DNA of 8,154 bases from Sphingomonas sp. (GCA_021154945.1 JAJNQF010000252.1:1-8154); one strand, 5' to 3'; numbered from the stretch's first letter, positions 1 to 7,645 are shown. Notes: generated by a model from the letters alone, not told the origin. Translations and numbers: made by a program.

Positions 1-49
1 GTCCGAATCCCCTCTAGCACCCTCGTTCATCGGCGCGTAAGGCGCGGCG

Positions 50-1423
50 ATGACGACGAATCCAGCTCCGAAAAAGACCAGCCCGACGATCGAGTCGCGC
101 GACCAGTTGATCGCCAGCTTCGCGGGCGGCGAGAAGCCGAAGGACGCGTGGCGGATCGGTACTGAGCACGAGAAGTTCGTCTATGCGAACGGCGATCATC
201 ATGCGCCGTCCTATGACGAACCGAGCGGCATCCGCGCATTGCTCGGCGAGCTGGAGCAATATGGCTGGAAGCCGGTCATGGAAGGCGGCAACGCCATCGC
301 CATGTCGGGTCCCGACGGCAGCATCAGCCTGGAGCCGGCCGGCCAGTTCGAACTCTCCGGCGCGCCGCTCGACAGCTTGCACGAGACCTGCGCCGAGACC
401 GGGCGTCATCTGGAGCAGGTGAAGGCGGCGGGCGAGAAGCTCGGAATCGGTTTTCTCGGGCTCGGCATGTGGCCGGACAAGACGCGCGCCGAACTGCCGA
501 CGATGCCCAAGGGGCGCTATGCGATCATGCTGCGCCACATGCCGCGCGTCGGCAGCATGGGCCTCGACATGATGCTGCGGACCTGCACGATCCAGGTGAA
601 CCTGGATTACGCGTCCGAGGCGGACATGGTGAAGAAATTCCGTGTCGGGCTGGCGCTCCAGCCGCTGGCCACCGCGCTGTTCGCCAACTCGCCGTTCACC
701 GAAGGCAAGCCGAACGGCATGCTGTCGTATCGCAGCCATATCTGGTCGGACACCGATCCGCACCGCACCGGCATGCTGCCGTTCGTGTTCGAGAATGGCT
801 TCGGCTACGAGCGCTATGCGGAGTACGCGCTCGATGTGCCGATGTACTTCGTCTACCGCGAGGGAAAATATATCGACGCCGCCGGGCTGTCGTTCCGCGA
901 CTTCCTCAAGGGCGAATTGTCGGTGCTGCCGGGCGAGAAGCCGACGCTCGACGACTGGACCGATCATCTGTCGACCGCGTTCCCCGAGGTGCGGTTGAAG
1001 ACGTTCCTCGAGATGCGCGGTGCCGATGGCGGCCCGTGGAACCGGATCTGCGCACTGCCGGCCCTGTGGGTCGGGTTGCTGTACGACCAGGGTGCGCTCG
1101 ATGCGGCGTGGGATCTGGTCAAGGACTGGTCGATCGACGAGCGCCAGACGTTGCGCGATGCGGTGCCGAAGCTGGGGCTGGATGCGCCGATCGCGGGCGG
1201 TGGCAAGCTGCGCGATATCGCGGCACAGGCGCTCGACATCGCCGGAACCGGGCTGACGGCGCGGGCACGGTTCAACCGGGCGGGCGACAACGAGAGCGGC
1301 TTCCTAGACCCGCTTCGCGAGATCGTCCGCAGCGGCAAGGTACCCGCCGAAGTGCTGCTGGAGAAGTATCACGGCGTCTGGGGCGGCGACGTTTCCAAGG
1401 TGTACGACGAGTCGAGCTTCTAA
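50..1423 (+). CDS. gshA: Glutamate-cysteine ligase, plant-type (class II)
   Basis: Predicted to catalyse ATP-dependent joining of L-glutamate to L-cysteine (EC 6.3.2.2), the first step of cytosolic glutathione synthesis. The 457-residue length fits the plant/alphaproteobacterial class rather than the E. coli class. Visible family blocks are WRIGTEHEKF at 34-43 (start of the ligase fold), EGGNAIAM then SLEPAGQFELSG at 78-104 (Glu/Gln-rich active-site region), RTCTIQVNLDY at 177-187, LATALFANSPF at 206-216, SYRSHIWSDTDPHRTG at 226-241, and EMRGADGGPWNRICALPALWVG at 321-342. The ATG lies nine bases after a TAA in another frame, with only a weak purine stretch as ribosome site, but the N-terminus MTTNPAPKKTSPTIESRDQL suits the family. 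The gene converges on the ICMT-like gene across a palindromic repeat. No glutathione synthetase gene is in the window. Family recognition is strong; activity is inferred. Confidence 0.95.
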   Translation: MTTNPAPKKTSPTIESRDQLIASFAGGEKPKDAWRIGTEHEKFVYANGDHHAPSYDEPSGIRALLGELEQYGWKPVMEGGNAIAMSGPDGSISLEPAGQFELSGAPLDSLHETCAETGRHLEQVKAAGEKLGIGFLGLGMWPDKTRAELPTMPKGRYAIMLRHMPRVGSMGLDMMLRTCTIQVNLDYASEADMVKKFRVGLALQPLATALFANSPFTEGKPNGMLSYRSHIWSDTDPHRTGMLPFVFENGFGYERYAEYALDVPMYFVYREGKYIDAAGLSFRDFLKGELSVLPGEKPTLDDWTDHLSTAFPEVRLKTFLEMRGADGGPWNRICALPALWVGLLYDQGALDAAWDLVKDWSIDERQTLRDAVPKLGLDAPIAGGGKLRDIAAQALDIAGTGLTARARFNRAGDNESGFLDPLREIVRSGKVPAEVLLEKYHGVWGGDVSKVYDESSF

Positions 1424-1425
1424 CT

Positions 1426-1528
1426 GCTCCCCTTCCGCTTACGGGAGGGGTCGGGGGAGGGCTTGATCACTCGGTCTGTCGAGTAGACTTCAGCCCCTCC
1501 CCTAACCCCTCCCGCAGGCGGGAGGGGA
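1426..1528. repeat. REPIN-like pair of inverted G/C-rich hairpins
   Basis: Almost the whole gap between two convergent genes is two mirror-image units. Left unit: CCCTTCCG, short loop, CGGGAGGG near 1429-1448 (one G-T pair), then a G-rich tail to about 1463. Right unit: a C-rich tail from 1492, then CCCCTCCCG (1506-1514) pairing perfectly with CGGGAGGGG (1519-1527). The two tails, GGGGTCGGGGGAGGGCT and AGCCCCTCCCCTAACCCC, are themselves near reverse complements, so the element is one large nested palindrome. This layout matches REP doublets (REPINs), and sphingomonad genomes carry many copies of similar C/G palindromes. It may also serve as a bidirectional terminator, although neither side has a long T run. 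Genome copy number cannot be seen here. Confidence 0.75.
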
Positions 1529-1529
1529 A

Positions 1530-2804
1530 TTAGCCCCGCAGCTTCGCGAAGAGCCGCGGCACCAGGCCGTTGCGGGTCATCCAGTCGAAATAGGCGTTGT
1601 AATCCGGGTCTAGCTTCAGATGCCGCTCCTCGGTTTTCGCGCGCCAGTAATAGACGCCGCTGACTGCTGCCATCAGCAGAGTCGCACGCGCGGCGTCGAC
1701 GACGCTGCCGAGCGTCAGCACCGGGATCGTCGAGATCCACCAGAACACGTTCTTCGACAGATAGGCCGGGTGCCGCGACACTGCGTAAGGCCCGTGCGTC
1801 AGGATGCCGCGGTTGGTGAGGTTCGAAAAGCGGAAGCCGAACGCCATCGTCGCCCACGCATAGATCGCGGTCAGTCCGACCAGCACCGCGCCGATCAGCG
1901 ACAGCAGGATCGGATGCCCCTGGAACCAATAGGCCCAGTCCGACGTGCCGGGATGATAATCGAGCGGCCCGCCGGGGGTCATCAGGATGAACGGCGGATA
2001 GCACATCAGTGCCGGCATCCACGCTGCCGCGAACGGGTTGGCGCTGCGGATGTGCGAATCGAGCGGGCGGAAGGTCAGCAGATAGCCAACCGTCGCGAAC
2101 GCCACGTCGATCAGGAACATCAGCGTCACCAGCCAGCTCGACAGCGCGACCGGATCCCGCAGCACCGAGGCGACATCGCCGCGGACGAAATCGCCGAACC
2201 CCGGCGGCACGATCGCGAGCATGAAGGCGAGGAAGAAGGTCTTCACCCCCCAGGCGCGGAGATGGCCGTAGATCGCCTCGCGGTCGACACCCGCCTGCCC
2301 CGTCATCCACGCGCCGAGATGCCAGGCGCCGTCTCGCGGCTCGACCAGATAGCGGTCGATCCACAGCACGTACGGGATGGAGGCGACGAACAGGATCGGT
2401 GCGGCATTGGTGAAGCACCACATCGCGAACGCGAAATTACCCTGCCAGTAGAAGCGCCCGGCACCATAGATCACTGCGATCCCCGCCCAGGTCGCCCATA
2501 GCCCGGCCAGCTTGGTGAGGCTCAGGTCGAGCGTCTCGCGCCAGGGTTTGCCGGCCGACCAGTCGATGCCGGTACTCGGGTTCAAGTGGACCTTGTCGAC
2601 CAGCAACGACCAGACGATCATCGGTGCGCCGCACGCGGCGACGTTGATCAGCGCCGAATAGGGCCCGTCCATGCCGAAATGCCGCGCGATGCCGATCCAG
2701 ACAAGCACGCCAGCGAGCCCCGCCAAGCCCGCGCCGTGGCTGACCGCCGACTTGGGCCGGGAATCGCGGGTGGCAGGAATGGCAATCGCTGGGTCGTGAT
2801 CCAT
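1530..2804 (-). CDS. Multi-pass membrane protein with ICMT/PEMT-like methyltransferase domain
   Basis: A 424-residue integral membrane protein. The C-terminal part (about 325-415) carries the signature of the isoprenylcysteine carboxyl methyltransferase / phospholipid methyltransferase superfamily: THGPYAVSRHPAYLSKN at 336-352 (the RHPxYL cofactor-binding motif), then EERHLKLDPDYNAYFDWM at 392-409, the usual E-E-x-x-L...Y..Y block. Upstream are several likely TM segments, around 24-40, 52-70, 98-114, 128-148, 187-202, 223-245, 261-276 and 296-322, far more than a minimal ICMT domain of roughly 150-200 residues. The expected reaction is S-adenosylmethionine-dependent methyl transfer to a lipid or membrane-embedded acceptor; the substrate is unknown. 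The start is the ATG at 2804, with TAGGT about nine bases upstream; no better start is visible. It stands alone: gshA converges from the left and the tRNA diverges to the right. Superfamily confident, substrate not. Confidence 0.85.
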   Translation of the reverse strand: MDHDPAIAIPATRDSRPKSAVSHGAGLAGLAGVLVWIGIARHFGMDGPYSALINVAACGAPMIVWSLLVDKVHLNPSTGIDWSAGKPWRETLDLSLTKLAGLWATWAGIAVIYGAGRFYWQGNFAFAMWCFTNAAPILFVASIPYVLWIDRYLVEPRDGAWHLGAWMTGQAGVDREAIYGHLRAWGVKTFFLAFMLAIVPPGFGDFVRGDVASVLRDPVALSSWLVTLMFLIDVAFATVGYLLTFRPLDSHIRSANPFAAAWMPALMCYPPFILMTPGGPLDYHPGTSDWAYWFQGHPILLSLIGAVLVGLTAIYAWATMAFGFRFSNLTNRGILTHGPYAVSRHPAYLSKNVFWWISTIPVLTLGSVVDAARATLLMAAVSGVYYWRAKTEERHLKLDPDYNAYFDWMTRNGLVPRLFAKLRG

Positions 2805-2922
2805 GCCGGCGACCTAGCGCAATATGGTAATGAAGGCATGAAGCATGTTCGGGGGCGACCACACGGACGCTTGCGCCGGGCGCGTCGCGACGCTAGTTCC
2901 ACCCCTCGCTGCCATGCGTCGG

Positions 2923-2996
2923 GCGGGTATAGTACAATGGTAGTACAGCAGCCTTCCAAGCTGAATACACGGGTTCGATTCCCGTTACCCGCTCCA
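2923..2996 (+). tRNA. tRNA-Gly(TCC)
   Basis: A complete 74-nt cloverleaf with encoded CCA. Acceptor GCGGGTA pairs with TACCCGC, the discriminator is T, and the D stem is GTAC/GTAC with GG in the loop. The anticodon arm GCAGC-CTTCCAA-GCTGA puts TCC at 34-36, reading GGA and GGG glycine codons. The variable loop is four bases and the T arm is ACGGG-TTCGATT-CCCGT. The first anticodon-stem pair is G-A, a mismatch I believe is usual in alphaproteobacterial copies. Candidate promoter elements upstream (TTGCGC at 2871-2876, TAGTTC at 2894-2899, 17-bp spacer) are weak. The leftward ICMT-like gene diverges from it. Confidence 0.97.
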
Positions 2997-2997
2997 A

Positions 2998-3012
2998 ATC
3001 GGCACCGCCGAT
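2998..3012. terminator. Short hairpin between tRNA-Gly and the convergent regulator operon
   Basis: ATCGGC (2998-3003) and GCCGAT (3007-3012) are perfect complements around a 3-base loop, two bases after the tRNA CCA end and about 40 bases past the stop of the leftward regulator gene. Read on the minus strand the hairpin is followed by a short TTT; read on the plus strand there is no T run. It could end or process either transcript. Function is inferred from position and symmetry only. Confidence 0.35.
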
Positions 3013-3050
3013 CCTTAGCCTTGCCAGCGCCAGTCTAGCGTCCGCTGCCT

Positions 3051-3491
3051 TCATTCCGCGATGAACTGCGCCAACAGGCTTGCCATGCGCCGTCGGCCGA
3101 GCACCGTCAGCCGTACGTGCGAACGCCGACCGTCGCGTTCGTCGCGCGTCCGTTCGACCAGATCCGCATCCTGCAGCATCGTCAGATACCGCAGCGCAGT
3201 CGCCGAGGGCGCGCGCGCGCCGATGCAGACCGCCGACACGCTGAGCTGACGACGCTCGTGATCGGAAATGAACAGGTCGAGCAGGATATCCCATGCGGGT
3301 TCCGAAAACAGCGCTTCGCCGAGAAGTTCGTCACGAATCTTCCTGACGGTGTAGAGCCGCTTGGCAACCTCCACCAACGCCGGGGAAGATACCCCGCCCG
3401 ACGGCGGATCGGCGACGGCCACGTTGGCGGCGGGCAGAAAAGCCACGCGCTTGGCGGCCGTGATAGGCACCACGGCAATTGCGTAAGTCAT
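3051..3491 (-). CDS. MarR-like winged-helix DNA-binding protein
   Basis: A 146-residue cytosolic protein, probably a transcription regulator. The N-terminal 40 residues look poorly structured, and a basic helical segment runs at 39-59. From 62 on it resembles the MarR-type winged-helix domain: LFSEPAWDILLDLF (61-74) as first helix, SVSAVCIGARAPSATALRYL (84-103) as helix-turn-helix with recognition helix near 95-106, LVERTRDERDGRRSHVRLT (111-129) as the wing with its usual D..RR pattern, then a closing helix to 146. The start is the ATG at 3491, with GGAAG six bases upstream. It is the last gene of a probable three-gene operon, 20 bases after the membrane-protein stop. Targets and ligand are unknown. 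The FxEPAWDxLLDLF opening recurs, as far as I recall, in sphingomonad regulators that often sit near mobile or accessory genes. Confidence 0.8.
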   Translation of the reverse strand: MTYAIAVVPITAAKRVAFLPAANVAVADPPSGGVSSPALVEVAKRLYTVRKIRDELLGEALFSEPAWDILLDLFISDHERRQLSVSAVCIGARAPSATALRYLTMLQDADLVERTRDERDGRRSHVRLTVLGRRRMASLLAQFIAE

Positions 3492-3511
3492 AAACGTCTT
3501 CCGAATATGCT

Positions 3512-3970
3512 TCAGCGGAGGGTCGGGTCCTGGCGACTCCAGTCGAGATCCCAGCCACGGGCTCGGATCCTGCGCGAGTGCCTGACTGTCCCGATCACGA
3601 GAAGCAGGACGATGGGATAGCTCCAGGCCGCGGAGAGGACGGCATAGACGAGCCGGATGACGTCAGGACTGATCGCCCGGGCCAGATGGGCCCCCGTCCC
3701 CAACGCGTGGAGCGCAGTGGCCCAGGCTGGCCAGAACCGATCCGCCTTGAGCGTGATCGCGACCATCGCCGCGAGCAGGATCAGGTCGACGATCAACACG
3801 CCCGCCTCCAGCCCCGCGAACAGGAACGGAACGTTCCGCTGAACGAGGCCGGTGGAAACCGCCGCGAGCAGCAACGCCAATCCCGTCAACCGCTCCGGTG
3901 CGCCACCCCGTAGGAGGGCATAGCCGGACGCGGCCACCTGTATCGCGTAGAACAGCCACACCCGATCCAA
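3512..3970 (-). CDS. Small multi-pass membrane protein of unknown function
   Basis: A 152-residue hydrophobic protein with about four to five likely membrane helices: 4-20, 28-44, 54-75, possibly 80-98 (WATALHALGTGAHL), and 105-128. A basic tail (RHSRRIRARGWDLDW, 130-144) marks the C-terminus as probably cytoplasmic. It has no recognisable catalytic motif. The segment ADRFWPAWATALHALGTGAHL looks like a family signature, and I recall similar uncharacterised proteins in sphingomonads. It lies between two DNA-binding proteins, 34 bases after the HTH-TM gene and 20 before the winged-helix gene, so it may sense a signal or control a partner. The start is TTG at 3970, chosen because GGAGGT stands five bases before it and no in-frame Met occurs until residue 69. 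The gene is very likely real; its function is unknown. Confidence 0.8.
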   Translation of the reverse strand: MDRVWLFYAIQVAASGYALLRGGAPERLTGLALLLAAVSTGLVQRNVPFLFAGLEAGVLIVDLILLAAMVAITLKADRFWPAWATALHALGTGAHLARAISPDVIRLVYAVLSAAWSYPIVLLLVIGTVRHSRRIRARGWDLDWSRQDPTLR

Positions 3971-3975
3971 CTCTT

Positions 3976-3981
3976 ACCTCC
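3976..3981 (-). promoter_or_regulatory. Strong Shine-Dalgarno fixing a TTG start
   Basis: On the minus strand GGAGGT occurs five bases before the TTG at 3970. It matches the 16S anti-Shine-Dalgarno nearly perfectly and supports a non-ATG start for the small membrane protein. It lies in the 34-base gap after the HTH-TM gene, so the second gene can be translated independently of the first. Confidence 0.75.
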
Positions 3982-4004
3982 AAAGCAGGACCGAAACCGG
4001 CCGT

Positions 4005-4952
4005 TCAGGCCACCGCCGCCAAGCGAACCGGGCCGTCGGCACGAAGCGCGCCTTCGTTGGGCGGACATTCCGCGGTATCGCCATACCCATAGAACTGACC
4101 GAGCCCGATCTCCGCGCGGACATCGACCAGCGCGCGATGCGCTTCGACGAAGCGTTGCCGCGCGTTGATGATGTCGAGCGATGCCTGCGAGAGCATCTGC
4201 AACGCCATCACGCCGGTACCGACCGGCAAGTTGGCGGCGGCCCGCTGCTGCAACAGCGTCGATACGCACGATGCGGCGAGCATCGCTGCGTGATCGACCG
4301 CAGCCTCGGCCTTCAGAAAATCGACCGTGACCTTGTCGGTCGCCTCACGTCGCTGTTTCAACATCGTCGTTCTCCCCGATGGCGCCGTCGTTGCGGCACC
4401 GTGTACCGGAGCATTGCGGTCTCGGTTCGATCGCAACAGGCTGGTCAACGTCATCGCCATGTTCACGAGTGCCATCGACGCGACGGCGATCAAGACCATG
4501 AGTACGATCAGTCGGACTATCCTGTCGCCAACCGAAAACCGATTGCGCGCCGCTCCCGTCGATCCACTCGCTCCGGACAGTCCGAAGAAGCGGCGAACAA
4601 GCCCCCACGGCTCGATCTGAGCGCTGTCTGGGGTGTCGGAGGGGGGGATGGGAACGTCGATTGGTTCGGATGGTAGCCGTTCGTATGTGGCCGCGGGCTC
4701 GGGGGACTGGGGTTCTTCACGAACCGGCGCGGGCTCGACGGTCGTGCCGCGCTCATGCTCCTCGAGCCGTCGCGCCGCTTCGAACCGCGTGCCGACGCCG
4801 AGGACCTGGATGGCGCGCTCGATCCGCTTGTCGATCGCGGACGGCGACACGCCGAAGATCGCAGCGATCTCCTTCGAATTGTGGTGGGTCAGCACCAATC
4901 GCAGGCAGGCGCGCTGGGCTTCGGTCAACTGATCGATACGTCCTGCGGTCAT
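4005..4952 (-). CDS. Membrane-anchored LuxR-type HTH protein
   Basis: A 315-residue protein with three parts (numbering from the ATG at 4952). Residues 8-64 form a LuxR/GerE-type helix-turn-helix: LTEAQRACLRLVLTHHNSKE, IAAIFGVSPSAIDKRI, then LGVGTRFEAARRL. A proline- and glutamate-rich linker follows (about 65-115). One strong TM helix lies near 145-172 (IVRLIVLMVLIAVASMALVNM). The C-terminal 140 residues are probably extracytoplasmic and mostly helical, with Cys229 and Cys296 as the only cysteines there. It has no response-regulator receiver domain, so it resembles a one-component membrane-bound regulator. An upstream in-frame GTG at 4994 would add 14 residues; neither start has a clear Shine-Dalgarno, and MTAGRIDQLTEAQR looks like the natural beginning. 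It is the first gene of the three-gene operon. DNA targets and signal are unknown. Confidence 0.8.
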   Translation of the reverse strand: MTAGRIDQLTEAQRACLRLVLTHHNSKEIAAIFGVSPSAIDKRIERAIQVLGVGTRFEAARRLEEHERGTTVEPAPVREEPQSPEPAATYERLPSEPIDVPIPPSDTPDSAQIEPWGLVRRFFGLSGASGSTGAARNRFSVGDRIVRLIVLMVLIAVASMALVNMAMTLTSLLRSNRDRNAPVHGAATTAPSGRTTMLKQRREATDKVTVDFLKAEAAVDHAAMLAASCVSTLLQQRAAANLPVGTGVMALQMLSQASLDIINARQRFVEAHRALVDVRAEIGLGQFYGYGDTAECPPNEGALRADGPVRLAAVA

Positions 4953-4994
4953 GGCAGGGTGGTAGCGTGAACGCGCGACGGTTGCACCTGTCAC

Positions 4995-5031
4995 GTTCGA
5001 GATATCGGCGCGACGCCGGGCCGATCGAAAC
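4995..5031. promoter_or_regulatory. Imperfect inverted repeat upstream of the HTH-TM gene, possible operator
   Basis: GTTCGAGATATCGGC (4995-5009) faces GCCGATCGAAAC (5020-5031). The inner arms ATCGGC/GCCGAT are perfect, and the outer TCGA-containing arms match apart from a three-base offset. It lies 43 bases before the ATG at 4952 on the minus strand, where a promoter or operator for the three-gene operon is expected. Either DNA-binding product of the operon could bind it. No convincing -35/-10 pair was found in the 192-base gap, so this remains a suggestion. Confidence 0.3.
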
Positions 5032-5144
5032 TACGTGGACTGCCGCGGGAAACGCAGAGGTGCCGAGCAAGGCTGGAGGCATTGGATGCGACCCGCGTCG
5101 GCACGGGCGGGAACGCGGCCGAGAACAGGGCGGCCCGACGGGCT

Positions 5145-5701
5145 TCAGTCTCGGGCGAAGATTTCCGTGTGCGGAATGACGAGGTCGAGCGAGGGGAGCG
5201 CGACGTCGTGCGGCTGCGCGAACATATCGTCGCGCCATGTGGTCGGCCCGAGCCGCTGGACGACGCGGGTCAGTTCGTTCTCGGGGTCGGCGAAGACGAT
5301 CGTGTCGATCGACGCGAGTTCGCGATATTCGGCGAGTTTGCTGCCCTGGTCGATCTTTGCGGTCGAGCCGGAGAGGACTTCGAAGATCACCTTGGGATCG
5401 GTGAAGGCGCGTTGTTCCTCGCGTTCGCGAGGTTGCCGCAAAAGACGCTGACGTCGGGGTAGCGTAGGTCGGTGTCGTTGACGCGGACGCCCATGTCGGA
5501 GTTGTAGGCCCGGCAGCCGGTGCCGCGGAGCTTTCCATACAGGAAACCGAGGATGTTGCTTGCCACGCGGGAATGCGCAGGGGTGCCGCCGGTCATCATG
5601 CGGATGACCCCGTCGACCAGCTCGAACTTGCGATCGGTACCGAAGTCGATCGCGAGGAACTCGTCGACCGTGATCTTCTTGTAGAGGGGATCGTGCCGCA
5701 T
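5145..5701 (-). pseudogene. Uma2 family (DUF820) PD-(D/E)xK nuclease-like gene, frameshifted
   Basis: Two overlapping minus-strand frames together spell a Uma2-family protein of about 185 residues, the usual length. The first, from the ATG at 5701, gives ITVDEFLAIDF, FELVDGVIRMM, GTPAHSRVASNILGFL and YPDVSVFCG, then loses similarity and stops at 5387. The second picks up AFTDPKVIFEVLSGSTAKID, KLAEYREL and ends at 5145. Joining them needs one extra base near 5405-5425 (around AACAACGCGCC on the minus strand), so the likely cause is a one-base deletion. Conserved acidic YPDV lies in one frame, and the FEVLS glutamate and downstream lysines in the other, so neither half should be active alone. 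Uma2 proteins are putative endonucleases of uncertain role, common in cyanobacteria and scattered elsewhere. A sequencing error is the main alternative. There is no clear Shine-Dalgarno, and the groEL terminator lies just upstream. Confidence 0.75.
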
Positions 5702-5732
5702 GGGTGGGTTTTACCACTTGTCTACGGACAAA

Positions 5733-5764
5733 CAAAGGGCCGGGGATTGCTCCCCGGCCCTTTG
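5733..5764 (-). terminator. Intrinsic terminator of the groES-groEL operon
   Basis: A perfect 14-bp stem, CAAAGGGCCGGGGA (5733-5746) with TCCCCGGCCCTTTG (5751-5764), around a four-base loop. On the minus strand the stem ends in CCCTTTGTTTGTCC, giving a broken T-rich tail, as expected for Rho-independent termination after groEL. It sits about 140 bases beyond the groEL stop and 31 bases before the Uma2-like start, insulating that gene from chaperonin transcription. The plus-strand side is also T-rich (TTTGGTCGTTTGTTTGG), so it could act in both directions. Confidence 0.8.
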
Positions 5765-5819
5765 CTTTGGTCGTTTGTTTGGCTTGGAACCGAGCATCGG
5801 CGAAGCCGCTGCTTTCGTC

Positions 5820-5861
5820 GGACGGGACTAGTGGCTTGCGCCACCAGCCCGCCGGCCGTCC
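5820..5861. repeat. Nested imperfect inverted repeat in the groEL 3' region
   Basis: An inner hairpin GTGGC-TTGC-GCCAC (5831-5844) is enclosed by partly matching flanks (CTA/CAG) and by outer arms GGACGG (5820-5825) and CCGTCC (5856-5861). It lies between groEL and its terminator. It may be a transcript-end structure or a degenerate repetitive palindrome. No coding sequence is seen here. Confidence 0.45.
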
Positions 5862-5871
5862 TTGGGCGAGT

Positions 5872-5892
5872 CCGTAGCCATCGTGGCTACGG
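5872..5892. repeat. Perfect 9-bp hairpin just after groEL
   Basis: CCGTAGCCA (5872-5880) and TGGCTACGG (5884-5892) are exact reverse complements with a three-base loop, 12 bases after the groEL stop codon. On the minus strand it is followed by ACTCGCCC, with no T run, so it is unlikely to terminate alone. It could protect the 3' end of the mRNA or cause pausing. Confidence 0.5.
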
Positions 5893-5904
5893 CCGCCCTT
5901 CGGA

Positions 5905-7548
<1,644 letters not shown>

Positions 7549-7584
7549 GTCAGCTGCCCTTTCAGATGAGATATAGAAAAAGAA

Positions 7585-7628
7585 GGTTAGGCCGGGTTAG
7601 GCCAAGATCAGGTTTGAAACCGATGATC
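7585..7628. repeat. groES-groEL spacer: direct repeat and hairpin
   Basis: Within the 97-base spacer, GGTTAGGCC occurs twice ten bases apart (7585-7593 and 7595-7603). Next to it GATCAGGTT (7606-7614) can pair with AACCGATGATC (7618-7628) around a small loop with a two-base bulge. On the minus-strand mRNA this hairpin begins 18 bases after the groES stop. Cleavage or attenuation between groES and groEL is known in some alphaproteobacteria, including Agrobacterium, so it could be a processing site; that role is inferred. Confidence 0.4.
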
Positions 7629-7645
7629 CCTGAGGTCGGTCGGGG

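Noticed and set aside
1..40. A plus-strand frame ending in TAA at 38-40 (last residues ...PLAPSFIGA) that could be the end of an upstream gene.
   Set aside because: Only twelve codons are visible and I do not recognise the C-terminus, so a gene cannot be supported.
14..967. A 317-codon minus-strand open frame over gshA.
   Set aside because: It is antisense to a well-supported gshA, is Arg/His/Ala-rich, and shows no motif.
1426..1528. CRISPR-like repeat.
   Set aside because: There are only two units, inverted rather than direct, and no spacer regularity.
469..1533. A 354-codon plus-strand frame overlapping gshA and running into the repeat.
   Set aside because: Out-of-frame reading of gshA with Arg/Ala-rich composition; its end is the palindromic repeat.
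4995..5144. Possible small gene between the HTH-TM gene and the Uma2 remnant.
   Set aside because: Open frames cross the region only as extensions of neighbouring shadows, with no ribosome site or recognisable protein.
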